From assembly GCA_002368665.1 (NCBI GenBank), contig DFEK01000009.1, forward strand, positions 41,194-105,193: DNA of 64,000 nt. Reading direction: 5' to 3'. Below the pieces are notes generated by a model, which made no database searches, was not told the DNA's origin, and saw only the letters and a list, made by a program, of their open reading frames with translations. Origin of the DNA: Lachnospiraceae bacterium UBA3804 (GTDB lineage Bacteria; Bacillota; Clostridia; Lachnospirales; Lachnospiraceae). A program made the translations under genes and the position numbers. Below, in pieces: positions 51,814 to 61,484 of the stretch. Numbering within the stretch: the stretch's first letter is position 1; each line of letters starts with the position of its first letter.

Positions 51814-51842
51814 ATTATAGAGCCCGCTTTACCGATTGTCAA
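51814..51842 (-). promoter_or_regulatory. Consensus promoter for the TPP-riboswitch operon
   Basis: TTGACA (51837-51842), 17-bp spacer, TATAAT (51814-51819): both boxes are perfect consensus. Strong constitutive transcription with riboswitch control is the natural reading. Confidence 0.85.
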
Positions 51843-51859
51843 CTTAAAAGATTTCGGAT

Positions 51860-53293
51860 TTACTCTTCCTCTTCAAATGTAAAGTCCACCGTGGTTTCCA
51901 TGTTATAGTCCGCGGAATCGGGATTCGTAATCGCCTCATAGATTCCTTCCAACGAATCAAAACCGCGATACCAGCCACCGTCAAAATTGTTCTGATTTCC
52001 AAAGAAAGAAAGCTGGTTGGAATTGATATTGACAGAGCCGGAATCGTCTACGATTACATCCGCATAGCGGATACCGGTGTATCCTTCAAATGCAGCTCCC
52101 TTCGTAGGCTGAATGGTAACCTTATAGAGGAAGTAAACCTTATTCATCTCTGTCCAGGAATTTGCATCCTTATTGTACATAACCACCATACCAAGCGGTT
52201 CGACTTCTTTCACAAGTTCTCTGTGACTGTTGAAATTCTTCTGATAATTTGCATATATCGCTTCATTTACTTTTTCTACCACATCGGAAGGCACTTCCGA
52301 AAGACTTGATAAATACTTCGGAAGATTCTCAACCGTATAAGTTTTCTCGCTTGGCTCAACAATACATCCGTACTGTTCCAGAAGCCAGTCTTCCCCTTGG
52401 AAGCAGGAAGCCTTAACGGTTACGGTGTCCCCGTTATTCAGATGGAATTCGTCTCCGTTAGAGGTCTCATACTTAAAGTCCATATATTTGATCAGTTCTT
52501 CCGAATCATCCGTTTTAAGGTTGATACTTCCGCGCGGAGCCGTACCCGAAAAAGTAAGATCAATGTATTGGAACGGATCAAATAATTCCGCCTCTTTTAA
52601 ATTGGTTACCTCATAATCGAAATCCGAATACTCCAGTTTGCAATTATATGTATCCTTTGCAATAAACTCATCACAATCCCATGTAAAAGAAACCGTATCT
52701 CCGTTGCTCAGTCCCGTATTCTTGCTTAAGGAATACTTAACGATATCATTACAGAACTCATCTACCGGATCAAGGCTCTTATCACCCTTATACTTCTTGC
52801 GAATCTGCTCTCCGTATTCGGTTTCAAAAGCTCCGCGGTCAAAAACAACATCCGCTTTTCCGATGGTATTGTATCCTTCCGATTTAACTTCAACATATGG
52901 ATTTAAATCAATTTTGACCGGTCTTAACACAAAGAACCATATTGCGGCTACGGCAAGCAGAATAACTGCTGCTCCGCCGCAGGAAAGCCCGATGATCAAT
53001 CCCACGGGAACTTTCTTCTTCGGTTTCGGCTGTGCGGGCTGCACAGGTTGTGCTCCGGGCATCGGCTGCATTCCGGGTGTCGGCTGTTCTGCCTGGTAGG
53101 GCTGCATATTGGGCGTATATCCGGGCTGCACGGGTTGCTGCGGTACATATCCTGCCTGCATCGGTTGCTGTACAGGTACTGCAGGCTGAACTTCCTGAAC
53201 CGGCTGTGCAGGTGTTGCAACCATCTTGTTTCCGCATCCGGTACAGAACAGGCTGCCATCCGGTAATTCTTTACCACATTTCGTACAAAACAT
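51860..53293 (-). CDS. Zinc-ribbon membrane protein (N-terminal ribbon)
   Basis: 477 residues. An N-terminal zinc ribbon FCTKCGKELPDGSLFCTGCG is followed by a Pro/Gln/Val-rich linker (residues 25-90; repeated QQPVQPGY-like units), one membrane segment (about 95-122) and a 350-residue extracellular part with beta-rich domains (two DTV-type strands, e.g. NGDTVSFTWDC and NNGDTVTVKASC). The extracellular part has no recognised name. The ribbon would be cytoplasmic. It pairs with the mirror-image protein downstream in coordinates (53377-54450). The ATG has GGGAGG upstream. Confidence 0.8.
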   Translation of the reverse strand: MFCTKCGKELPDGSLFCTGCGNKMVATPAQPVQEVQPAVPVQQPMQAGYVPQQPVQPGYTPNMQPYQAEQPTPGMQPMPGAQPVQPAQPKPKKKVPVGLIIGLSCGGAAVILLAVAAIWFFVLRPVKIDLNPYVEVKSEGYNTIGKADVVFDRGAFETEYGEQIRKKYKGDKSLDPVDEFCNDIVKYSLSKNTGLSNGDTVSFTWDCDEFIAKDTYNCKLEYSDFDYEVTNLKEAELFDPFQYIDLTFSGTAPRGSINLKTDDSEELIKYMDFKYETSNGDEFHLNNGDTVTVKASCFQGEDWLLEQYGCIVEPSEKTYTVENLPKYLSSLSEVPSDVVEKVNEAIYANYQKNFNSHRELVKEVEPLGMVVMYNKDANSWTEMNKVYFLYKVTIQPTKGAAFEGYTGIRYADVIVDDSGSVNINSNQLSFFGNQNNFDGGWYRGFDSLEGIYEAITNPDSADYNMETTVDFTFEEEE

Positions 53294-53319
53294 CTTGTGA
53301 ATCCTCCCTTTTCTCGTTA

Positions 53320-53354
53320 CAAAGCCTCCCTCTGAAACAAAGGGAGGCTTTAAT
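53320..53354 (-). terminator. Terminator between the two zinc-ribbon genes
   Basis: AAAGCCTCCCT and AGGGAGGCTTT pair over 11 bp around a 9-nt loop; on the minus strand it follows the stop of the 53377-54450 gene. Confidence 0.7.
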
Positions 53355-53376
53355 TTGTTACGTATTGTTCCGCTTA

Positions 53377-54450
53377 TTACCTTCCGGGAATCTGTGCGCC
53401 GCAGGATCCGCAGAATTTACCGTCATCGGTAAGCGGCTTTCCGCAGGCAGGGCAGAATCCGAAGTTTGCTACCGGTGCGGGTGCGGGAGCTGCTGCAGGA
53501 GCGGGAGCAGGTGCTTCTGCCGGTGCAGGAGCGGGTGCGGGTGCTGCTGCAGGTGCAACAGGAGCTGCGGGAGCAACAGGTGCAGTGGGTGCAACAGGCT
53601 GCTGTACGGGCTGCTGCATCATGGGCTGTCCGGGATAAGGCTGTCCGGGCTGCTGATAATACTGCGGCTGAGGCTGCGGTTTCGGTTTGTTTCCACCGAA
53701 AAGAGCTTTGAATTTCGGTCTGAAATCGGATTCCAAATCAAATCCAAATGCATGGATCATTACACACACAATGGTTCCGATTAACAATAGCAGGAATATC
53801 ACATTAAATACCCAGCACGGAAGAACCTGGAATTTAACCGTTCCCCATCCGGAAAGTTCTTTGTTTAATCTTGCTACAAATACTGCACATACAACTAAGA
53901 AAAGGAACCAAAGGAGGGTATCTACACCGGCCAGTGCAACGGAAAGAATGTTGCAAAGTTTTTCCTTACGAATGAAGGAAACTCCGATAATTCCCAACGG
54001 AATTAAAAGGCTGAATACAAAGAGCGGAATTGCGCTTGCGCTGTATCCGTCGCCTCTGGAACCACCGATTACGGTGAAGATTGTAACCGTCTTCTTAATC
54101 GATCCACAGGAGATTAAGAAGGAAGGAAGCATGGTGAAAATAAATACAATCAATGCAAGAACACGAATGATATTCTTCATGCTGAAGATTTCAAAATGAA
54201 AAGCCGGTTTCTGCGGCTGGGGTGCCACATTCGGATTATATCCCATGTTCGGGTTATATCCCATATTGGGCTGAGGCTGCACGGGCTGCTGTGTAAATGC
54301 AGGCGCTCCCTGCTGAACAGGCTGCTGTGCAAATCCGGGCGCTTGCTGAACAGGCTGCTGTGCAAATCCGGGTGTCGGCTGTACAGGCTGCTGTACGGGC
54401 TGAACGGGCTGCTGCGGGTTCATGTTAGGATTCATGTTATTTCCATCCAT
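53377..54450 (-). CDS. Zinc-ribbon membrane protein (C-terminal ribbon)
   Basis: 357 residues. The N-terminal 85 residues are Pro/Gln/Val-rich (PQQPVQPVQQPVQ, GFAQQPVQQ). Four hydrophobic segments follow (about 95-240). A second Pro/Gln stretch and a Pro/Ala tract (APAPAPAPAEAPAPAP) lead to the terminal zinc ribbon FCPACGKPLTDDGKFCGSCG. It has no recognised enzyme domain. The order of elements is the reverse of the neighbouring zinc-ribbon protein. The Pro/Ala/Gln tracts are made by GC-rich low-complexity DNA. Two hairpins flank the gene. Confidence 0.78.
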   Translation of the reverse strand: MDGNNMNPNMNPQQPVQPVQQPVQPTPGFAQQPVQQAPGFAQQPVQQGAPAFTQQPVQPQPNMGYNPNMGYNPNVAPQPQKPAFHFEIFSMKNIIRVLALIVFIFTMLPSFLISCGSIKKTVTIFTVIGGSRGDGYSASAIPLFVFSLLIPLGIIGVSFIRKEKLCNILSVALAGVDTLLWFLFLVVCAVFVARLNKELSGWGTVKFQVLPCWVFNVIFLLLLIGTIVCVMIHAFGFDLESDFRPKFKALFGGNKPKPQPQPQYYQQPGQPYPGQPMMQQPVQQPVAPTAPVAPAAPVAPAAAPAPAPAPAEAPAPAPAAAPAPAPVANFGFCPACGKPLTDDGKFCGSCGAQIPGR

Positions 54451-54533
54451 ATGTGTACTCTCCTTTTACGCTTGATTTATGTTTTGTCAGTTCCGAAAAA
54501 CCACAAAAAACTACATATAAATCATACAATAAA

Positions 54534-54562
54534 AGTGGGCTTTTCGCAAGGAAAAACCCACT
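54534..54562 (-). terminator. Terminator of the CapA-like gene
   Basis: On the minus strand AGTGGG...CCCACT with TTTTC/GAAAA inner pairs, then TTTTATTG, immediately after the gene stop. Confidence 0.75.
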
Positions 54563-54567
54563 ATTTC

Positions 54568-56142
54568 TTACTGTTCGATATACAAATCTCCCCAGACTTT
54601 TCTGCACAGATCTTTACACATCTGAATAGTGAATTTCGGATCCTGTCTGTGGATGCTGTTATTCGACATATCCTCTTCCGTGTAGTCCTTCAAAAACTTC
54701 ACATATATGCTTCCGTATCCGCCTCTGACGTCCACATGTGCAACCGTCGGTTCAATGCCGTAACTGTCTATTACAACCTTACCTGTATCGTCTCTGGTCA
54801 GTTCCACTTTGGCCATTCCGCCGACAGCCTGTTCGCCGGTTCCCGGATTCGTCGATCTCGTACCGGTGATAAAGTTTCCGAGAGAATAATATACAAGCAT
54901 TTTATGTCCGGTACTTTCATTCTCATACCATTCGATCGGCTGAATAACGTGAGGATGTGCACCTATGATTAAATCCACATCACGGTCAAGGAAGAATTTA
55001 CACCACATCTTTTGGTTATCGGATGCATATGTCTGATACTCATTTCCCCAGTGAATCAGAACAACCACAAAATCGGCAACTTCATGTGCTTTCTTGATAT
55101 TTCTGTCCATCAGGCCTTCATCCATCAGGTTAACCGCATATGGCATACCTTCCGGGAGAGGCATTCCGTTTAAACCGTATGTGTAATTCAAAAGCGCAAT
55201 CTTCATGCCGTCTTTTTCATACACATAGATTTCATCCTGCTGTTCGGCTGTTTCGTTGATACCGAGAACTTTAATGTCCGGATACTGCTTCCATACTTCC
55301 ATGGTATGTAAAAGACCCTGCTTCCACTTATCCATGGTATGGTTTGTTGCATGTAAAACCGTATTGAATCCGGCATCGTGGATACCCGCCGCAAGTTCAT
55401 CCGCCGTATTAAACATCGGATATCCGGAATAACCCATGTCGGCACCGCCCATCATGATTTCCTGGTTGACAATGGATATATCCGCGGCCTGCACATCGCT
55501 TTTGACATTGGCAAAGATATGATCGTAATTCTTCTGATTACCCTCGGCATCGATAAATCCGCTCTTGGTAACATTCAGATGCATCAGCATATCGCCCACC
55601 ATGATCAGTGAAATGTGAGGATCGACTTTGCCCCGCTGGGCATTTTCCAATGTCAGCCATTCTTCCGGAGTCGCGGCCGCAAGAACATTAGACGGCTTCG
55701 TATATTCTATGATGCTTCCTTCTCTCATGCCGAGATTTCTAAACGGAGAGCGAACCTTTCCTTTAGCAACCCCTCCGATCAGAAATCCAAGTCCGACTGC
55801 CAGTGCGAGAACACATGCAAAGAAAAGAAATGCACGCGGTTTTACGCGGAAACGTTTCTTTCTGCGTCTTCTTCTGTAAGAAGCGGAAGAACGGTTGGAA
55901 GCTGCTGTCCTTCTGAGCACTTCTTCTCTTTCCTGCGATCTGCTTCGGGAAGGAGTCGTACGATAACCGCTCGAAGATCTGCCCGATGGAGTACGGGACG
56001 TTGTGCTTCGGCCGGACGAAGAACGACTCGTCGAAGTCCGGGAGGTTGAACTCTTTCTTACCGGACGGGAAGAGCTTGACGAGCTTCTGCTTCTGTTTTG
56101 AGAACTGCCGGATCTGGAATAGCCGGATCTGTTTGTTGTCAT
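54568..56142 (-). CDS. CapA-like (PGA_cap) membrane-anchored phosphoesterase-fold protein
   Basis: 524 residues. The first 80 are Ser/Arg-rich (SRSSSSSSRPVRKSS), a basic cytoplasmic tail. One membrane segment (about 105-125) precedes the extracellular CapA/PGA_cap domain: SLIMVGDMLMHLNV, the ILHATNHTMD-like LHATNHTMDKW, VVVLIHWGNEYQTY and IIGAHPHVIQPIEWY. CapA-family proteins act in poly-gamma-glutamate capsule synthesis or related envelope work. The metal-binding residues (Asp, His, Asn) of the calcineurin fold are kept. No capBC genes are adjacent, so capsule production cannot be claimed. Confidence 0.88.
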   Translation of the reverse strand: MTTNRSGYSRSGSSQNRSRSSSSSSRPVRKSSTSRTSTSRSSSGRSTTSRTPSGRSSSGYRTTPSRSRSQEREEVLRRTAASNRSSASYRRRRRKKRFRVKPRAFLFFACVLALAVGLGFLIGGVAKGKVRSPFRNLGMREGSIIEYTKPSNVLAAATPEEWLTLENAQRGKVDPHISLIMVGDMLMHLNVTKSGFIDAEGNQKNYDHIFANVKSDVQAADISIVNQEIMMGGADMGYSGYPMFNTADELAAGIHDAGFNTVLHATNHTMDKWKQGLLHTMEVWKQYPDIKVLGINETAEQQDEIYVYEKDGMKIALLNYTYGLNGMPLPEGMPYAVNLMDEGLMDRNIKKAHEVADFVVVLIHWGNEYQTYASDNQKMWCKFFLDRDVDLIIGAHPHVIQPIEWYENESTGHKMLVYYSLGNFITGTRSTNPGTGEQAVGGMAKVELTRDDTGKVVIDSYGIEPTVAHVDVRGGYGSIYVKFLKDYTEEDMSNNSIHRQDPKFTIQMCKDLCRKVWGDLYIEQ

Positions 56143-56180
56143 TTCTACTTTCTCTCCTCGTGATAACTATGAAACAATAA

Positions 56181-56218
56181 GATTCCGAATATGTATATTA
56201 TAATCCATTTTCGGAATC
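56181..56218 (-). promoter_or_regulatory. Inverted repeat flanking the CapA gene promoter
   Basis: GATTCCGAA (56181-56189) and TTCGGAATC (56210-56218) form a 9-bp inverted repeat with 20 bp between; a minus-strand TATAAT (56197-56202) lies inside. A dimeric regulator bound here would cover the -10 box. The rest of the 56143-56339 gap is AT-rich and holds nothing else I recognise. Confidence 0.45.
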
Positions 56219-56339
56219 TTGTCGTTAAAAAAATGAGAATCTAAATCTTGTAATGTTAAATTCTGTTTTAATTTTTCAGATAAATTTGACTATTCAAGTC
56301 ATTTTAGTCGCTTTTATTGATAAAACAAGCAAAAATCTT

Positions 56340-59300
56340 TTATTTTCTGGTCCAGGTCTTCATCTGATTGGGATTCTGGTTACCCGGCATATTTTGATTC
56401 GGCCGATTCATCTGCTGACCGTATGCATTGCCCGGATTGACACGATTTACCCAGTTTCCGCCCTGAGGCATTCCGGGTCTTTGCTGCATAGGAGGCTGTC
56501 CCATCGGTCTTTGCTGCATGGGCGGCTGACCCATCGGTCTTTGCTGCATGGGTGGCTGACCCATTGGCCTTTGCTGAACAGGACGCTGTTGCACGGGCGG
56601 CTGGCCATACGGACTGCTGCTTGCGCTACTTGCTGTATTCTGTCTGAACGGCTGTCCGGGAGCGGGACCATACTGTGCTCTCTGTGCCTGGCTCTTCTTC
56701 ATTTCTTCCTGAAGTTTGGCCTGTCTCTGTCCTGCTTCATAGGAACGTTTCTCGTTCATCTCGGCAAACAGGGTTGTAGCCTTGGGTGCTTCATCCTCTT
56801 CTTTTCTTTTCTTTTTGGAAGCCTTCTTGGAGGAAGCCTTGGTTGCGGCTGCCTCTTCAGGCTGCGTACCTGCCGCACCTTCTTCCGCGGAAGGCGTTTC
56901 CGAAACGGTAACTGCACCGGAAACATTGGCTGTCTCGATTCCGCCGGCAACTTCTCTGGCCAGTTTGGCTCTTTCCATGCTCTTCTTATTCTTGCGCAGA
57001 TCTTCCATCTTCTCTGCTCTTGCATTGATTCTGGCTCTGACTTTATCCAGACCGAGCAAATGCCATACATCCACATGGAATCTTCGGATGGCAATATCGC
57101 AAAGGAACAGAATGGCTGCGATCAAAAGCAGTGTTGTTGTCAGATTGTATCGATTCTTAACAAACTCGGGCGGATTTAAGAATACATCTGTTGCATTCTC
57201 CAGGAAACTTGCGCCGATAACCGCACCGTAGTCGTCCAGTAACGTATTGTTCGGATAGAAACGATATTCCAGGGAATACTGCATAATTGCCGCAGTATTA
57301 ATACTGCTGACCACATCGCCCTTATTCTTTTGCTGTACATTGATCGAATATACACCCGTATTCTTGGTGTCAATCTCCGCCGTATATTCACCGGGTTTGG
57401 AAGGATCAAGTTTGATTTCCTTAATATTACCTTCATCATCAAATACGGTAGCAACAACTTCCGTACCGGCGTCAAAATCTTCCGTTGTATAATGGATAAC
57501 CGCTTTGGAGCCTCTCTGGTCAACGCTGACATAAGAGCCTTCCATACCGATATCTTCCGTTACGTACTGCAGAATATTATGCCAAAGAAGCGGAGTATTC
57601 TCCCATCCGGAATAATTTGCGGACCATTCGCCCGTCACGTCCGTTGTCCAGGCAACGGTTTTACCGAGTCCGTACTGCCAGTATGCCAGGATCGGCTGAT
57701 CGTAAGGAGAACGAAGGACCTGGATACTTCTGTCCTTTAAGGACGTAGCAACATATCCCAAAAGATTGGGTAATCCGTCACCGGCCACATCACGGATCAG
57801 CTGGTCGTTGGATGTAAGGATCGGAGTAAACTCTTCATTGATCAGATATTCATTGGAAGAAAGATAAATTTCCTGTGCAAAGATTCGGGGCACATCGGTA
57901 TTCAGGTCCGTATGGAAATATCTTCCGCCGCAGCTTGATGCAAGCGAATTTAACATTGCATCGTTACTTCCGTCACCGACCGATACGCAGGATAAAGTGA
58001 TGCCCGCACCGTTAATGGTGCTGATCAGATCCGAATAATCCGCCAGGGATGTTCCGTCCTGTCCGTCGGTCAAAAGAATAATGTGCTTAACCATCGCATC
58101 ATTCTTGGAAAGATCCAAAGCCGCTGCCGCAAGGGCAGGATAAATACTGGTTCCGCCCTCGGGAGCCAGGGAATAGATATCATCTTTAACGGCATCCTTG
58201 TCCGTAAGTTTTTCCAAAGGAACCAGTTTCTCATAGGAATCGTCGAAAGCGATTACACCGACATAATCCTCATTATCACGCAGATTGTCTACAGCTGCCG
58301 CTGCGGATTCTTTGGCAAGATCCAGGTTGTTGATAATACCGTTTCCGTCGCTCATGGAACCGGACTGGTCGATTACCATTTCAAGTGCTACGGAAGGAAT
58401 CTCGTTCTCACCGGTAGGATCCATGTTGACAGGAAGAACCGTTTCAATCGGTGTTCCTCTGTATCCGCCGAGTGCATAGGAGTTCGGTCCGCCCGTGGCA
58501 ACGAAACCACCGCCGTAGTTACGGACATACTCTTCAAGATTGTCGATAAAGCCTTCTCTTAAATCATCGGCATATACATCTACAAAAATGATGGCGGAAT
58601 ACTGAAGGAAATCGGAAATGGTCGCGGGAACGGTTCCCGGAGAAACCACATCATACTTCTTTCCGATGCTGTCCAGAATTCCCTGTAATTCCCTTGCTCT
58701 TCCGTTATCCCCTTCCACAACAAGCAAAGGAAGATTCGTCTCAATGTTTGTGTATGCGGAAAACTCGTTATTGACGGTAACCGTATCTTCCTCGGATTCA
58801 ACAACAACGCGGTAGGTTTTTAAACCTTCATCGGTTGAAGTATCCTTGAAAATAAACTGGTTGGTACCCTTCTGCAGATTAACCTTCTGCTGTCCCTTCA
58901 GGGTACGTCCGGAATACAGCTTTACAACAGCGGGAGAAGCCACGTTACTTTCGACTTCTACCTGAATACTGAAGTTTTCTCCGATACCAACTTCCTGGGG
59001 AACGGTTACATTTGCAACATATACTTCGTTGGAAACGTTTTCTTCCAAACGATGGATTTCAAAATCCACGCCGGATGCGATTACTGCGGACGCAGTCATA
59101 TTTAAACTGCCTTCGTTTTCATTACCGTCGGTGATCAGAACAATTCTCTTAGCGCAGTCTTCCGGCATCTGTGCCAGCGCCATATTGACGGCATCTTCCA
59201 GATTGGTTGCCTGTGTATCGACATCCGTAAGTAATCCGGAGAAGGAGACTTCCTTGGAAATGAACTGTTCGACTCTTGTGTTTCCGCCGAAAGCGATCAC

Positions 59301-59609
59301 ACCGACATAATCATGTCTTCCCTTTGTCTTAACGGCATCATGAATAAAAGTGGTAACCTCATCCTTACGCTCTTTAACGGAGTCGGAAACATCCACCAGA
59401 AAGATTGTGGTAACGTCTTTACCGACAATCTTAAAGGTGATTCCGGATAACGCAAGAATCAGCATTGTGGCCACAAGGGTACGCACCAAAATCCTGCTGA
59501 TTTTGGATGCCATATTTCTGGAATACATAAATTTCATGGACAGAATTAACGCCGCGATCACGACGGGTATCAATAATAAAATCCATGGATATTGAAATGA
59601 AACGCTCAT
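56340..59609 (-). CDS. Large VWA-domain membrane protein with two VWA folds
   Basis: 1089 residues. Two N-terminal hydrophobic segments anchor it. VWA 1 has a MIDAS-like DVSDSVK motif (residues about 75-230). A glutamine-amidotransferase-like fold follows (LPLLVVEGDNGRARELQGIL to GGFVATGGPNSYALGG). VWA 2 has DQSGSMSDG, GGTSIYPALAAA and LLTDGQDG. A C-terminal helix (TTLLLIAAILFLCDIAI) leads to a charged tail with QRPMGQPPMQ repeats and a basic end. It matches the BatA-type large proteins found beside MoxR and DUF58. The gene is last in the cluster; function in envelope stress or metal-linked assembly is inferred. Confidence 0.88.
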   Translation of the reverse strand: MSVSFQYPWILLLIPVVIAALILSMKFMYSRNMASKISRILVRTLVATMLILALSGITFKIVGKDVTTIFLVDVSDSVKERKDEVTTFIHDAVKTKGRHDYVGVIAFGGNTRVEQFISKEVSFSGLLTDVDTQATNLEDAVNMALAQMPEDCAKRIVLITDGNENEGSLNMTASAVIASGVDFEIHRLEENVSNEVYVANVTVPQEVGIGENFSIQVEVESNVASPAVVKLYSGRTLKGQQKVNLQKGTNQFIFKDTSTDEGLKTYRVVVESEEDTVTVNNEFSAYTNIETNLPLLVVEGDNGRARELQGILDSIGKKYDVVSPGTVPATISDFLQYSAIIFVDVYADDLREGFIDNLEEYVRNYGGGFVATGGPNSYALGGYRGTPIETVLPVNMDPTGENEIPSVALEMVIDQSGSMSDGNGIINNLDLAKESAAAAVDNLRDNEDYVGVIAFDDSYEKLVPLEKLTDKDAVKDDIYSLAPEGGTSIYPALAAAALDLSKNDAMVKHIILLTDGQDGTSLADYSDLISTINGAGITLSCVSVGDGSNDAMLNSLASSCGGRYFHTDLNTDVPRIFAQEIYLSSNEYLINEEFTPILTSNDQLIRDVAGDGLPNLLGYVATSLKDRSIQVLRSPYDQPILAYWQYGLGKTVAWTTDVTGEWSANYSGWENTPLLWHNILQYVTEDIGMEGSYVSVDQRGSKAVIHYTTEDFDAGTEVVATVFDDEGNIKEIKLDPSKPGEYTAEIDTKNTGVYSINVQQKNKGDVVSSINTAAIMQYSLEYRFYPNNTLLDDYGAVIGASFLENATDVFLNPPEFVKNRYNLTTTLLLIAAILFLCDIAIRRFHVDVWHLLGLDKVRARINARAEKMEDLRKNKKSMERAKLAREVAGGIETANVSGAVTVSETPSAEEGAAGTQPEEAAATKASSKKASKKKRKEEDEAPKATTLFAEMNEKRSYEAGQRQAKLQEEMKKSQAQRAQYGPAPGQPFRQNTASSASSSPYGQPPVQQRPVQQRPMGQPPMQQRPMGQPPMQQRPMGQPPMQQRPGMPQGGNWVNRVNPGNAYGQQMNRPNQNMPGNQNPNQMKTWTRK
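56479..56590. repeat. 30-bp coding tandem repeat in the VWA protein tail
   Basis: About three and a half copies of a 30-bp unit encode QRPMGQPPMQ on the minus strand. Copies differ at a few third positions, so the array can vary in length by slippage. Confidence 0.8.
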
Positions 59610-59647
59610 ACTCTGTTCCTTCTACCTACATTTGTCGTCCGATAACT

Positions 59648-61474
59648 TTATTTTCTAAGGTATGCAATCCACTCAACCGCAAGCAGGAGTAAAATTGCCG
59701 CAATGATAATATTCTTTAAATCCAAGTCTGCCGTGGCACTCTTCTTAACATCCGTATTCTCATCCGAGTTTGCGGAAGGAAGAGCTTCCGCACCGCTTTC
59801 CTGTGAAGGGAAGTTTACAGCGAAGTATTCTCTTTCTCCGTTAAACCGGTCTTCACTCTGCGTTACGGCATACACACCGACCGCATCCGTATTGGTAAAT
59901 ACGATACGGTAATCTGAAAGTTCTACCTCTGTTTTATCAGGCTTCACTACCGCGGGAAGACCACCGTCCGCCTTGGCATTTACCTGGACACCGTCACCGA
60001 TGCTGACAACATTCTGAGTCAGCATTCCGGTTGCCACATTGTCGTTTACGATGTTATACATAAGAAGCGGGAATTCCATCTTCAGGGGAAGCTCGGAGTT
60101 ATGAAGATCAAAACCGAATACCGTGATTTTCTGTCCGTTATAATCTCCGTAGAAACCGACATCCACAACACCCGCATCCTCTGTATCCGCAGCCAGGAAA
60201 CTTTCCGCCCAGGTAGGTGTCTGGAATACACGAAGATAACCGGCACCGAAATCCATGCCTTCGATATACTGTGTGATCGATGTACTCTTTGCCTGAACCA
60301 ACGCGTAATCCAGGGAACCTTTCTCCGTATACAGGTTCGGATTCGGAGCATCAAAGATTACTACGTTTCCTCTTTGAGGGAAGTTCTCAGGCATCATGCA
60401 GTCAAAGATATATAAGTCAAAATCCTGTGATACAAAGGAATCAAACGATGCAATATCGTTGGACTTGGTAACGGAAATTCCTTCCATCAGCTCCAAAGCC
60501 TTTTCGATATAAGCATTCTTTTCCGTCATCAAAAGGACCTTAACCTGCTTATGCTCCGAAACAATATCATAGGAAACATTATCGTCGTTTAAGCTGTCCG
60601 ATCCGTTCAACTCAGCCCTTAATACATTACCTTTGAAATTCACTTTATCGAAATATACGATTTTGCTTTCATTTGGTCCGAAAGACACGCTCTGCTCGGA
60701 GAGGATCTGATCGTCTCCGTAAAGAGTCACCTGTCTGGCTGTATCTTTTTCACCGTAATTGGTAACCTTGGCAAGAATAACCAGTTTACCGGAAGAATCA
60801 CCGTGGCTTAAATAGTCGATACCGACGTTTTCTTTCTGCTTATATACATCAACGATGTAACCGTCGACATCATCCATGGATACATTGCTGTCCGTAAAGC
60901 ATACTGTCGTAACCGCAGGCCACTGGGACTGCATGGTTTTAACCATCTCCACGCCCGCATATGCCGATCCGGCATTCAATGTCGGCTGGATGGCTTTGAT
61001 TTTATCGATTGCCTCATCTTTATCTTCCGTAGAGGTAACAACCAAAGTTGCCTCGTCCGAACTTGCTATTACGGAGATACCCGTTCCGTTACGGAGACCC
61101 TTCACATAATCCGTCGCTTCCGTAACAGCCTTATCAAGGCGTGTCTTCTCGCCTTCATAAACCGCATTCATACTTCCGGAATTATCGATAACCACAACAA
61201 CGTGCTGATTGCTCTTACCGAGATTTTTAAGATAAGGGCTCATCAGAGCAAAGATCAAAATCAAAAACAGGATGATCTGCAGAATCATCAGCCAGTTTTT
61301 CTTTAATTTTTCCCATGGCGTATTTGCTTCGATATTATGGTATGTTTCTCTCCACAGAAACAGGGACGGAACTTCTTTCTTGTCCGCCTTCTGCTTCAAC
61401 AGATACATGAAAATGATTACCGGCACAAGCGCAAGCAGCGCAAGTGGCCATAAATACAAGACTTTCACATTCAA
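59648..61474 (-). CDS. BatA-like VWA-domain membrane protein
   Basis: 608 residues. The N-terminus PLALLALVPVIIFMYLLKQ and PSLFLWRETYHNIEANTPWE is the BatA pattern (aerotolerance-type) with two hydrophobic segments. The VWA domain has VVIDNSGSMNAVYEG as MIDAS motif. A beta-rich extracellular region and a final membrane helix (IIAAILLLLAVEWIAYL) follow. It lies between DUF58 and the larger VWA gene and should belong to the same complex with the MoxR ATPase. Confidence 0.9.
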   Translation of the reverse strand: MNVKVLYLWPLALLALVPVIIFMYLLKQKADKKEVPSLFLWRETYHNIEANTPWEKLKKNWLMILQIILFLILIFALMSPYLKNLGKSNQHVVVVIDNSGSMNAVYEGEKTRLDKAVTEATDYVKGLRNGTGISVIASSDEATLVVTSTEDKDEAIDKIKAIQPTLNAGSAYAGVEMVKTMQSQWPAVTTVCFTDSNVSMDDVDGYIVDVYKQKENVGIDYLSHGDSSGKLVILAKVTNYGEKDTARQVTLYGDDQILSEQSVSFGPNESKIVYFDKVNFKGNVLRAELNGSDSLNDDNVSYDIVSEHKQVKVLLMTEKNAYIEKALELMEGISVTKSNDIASFDSFVSQDFDLYIFDCMMPENFPQRGNVVIFDAPNPNLYTEKGSLDYALVQAKSTSITQYIEGMDFGAGYLRVFQTPTWAESFLAADTEDAGVVDVGFYGDYNGQKITVFGFDLHNSELPLKMEFPLLMYNIVNDNVATGMLTQNVVSIGDGVQVNAKADGGLPAVVKPDKTEVELSDYRIVFTNTDAVGVYAVTQSEDRFNGEREYFAVNFPSQESGAEALPSANSDENTDVKKSATADLDLKNIIIAAILLLLAVEWIAYLRK

Positions 61475-61484
61475 CCCTCGATGA

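Noticed and set aside
53032..53784. A 250-codon plus-strand frame opposite the zinc-ribbon genes
   Set aside because: It is a mirror of the Pro/Gln/Ala-coding repeats on the minus strand; Cys/Arg/Gly-rich low-complexity product.
56253..57179. A 308-codon plus-strand frame opposite the large VWA gene
   Set aside because: Product is Leu/His/Arg-rich and mirrors the QRPMGQPPMQ repeats; the minus-strand gene is clear.
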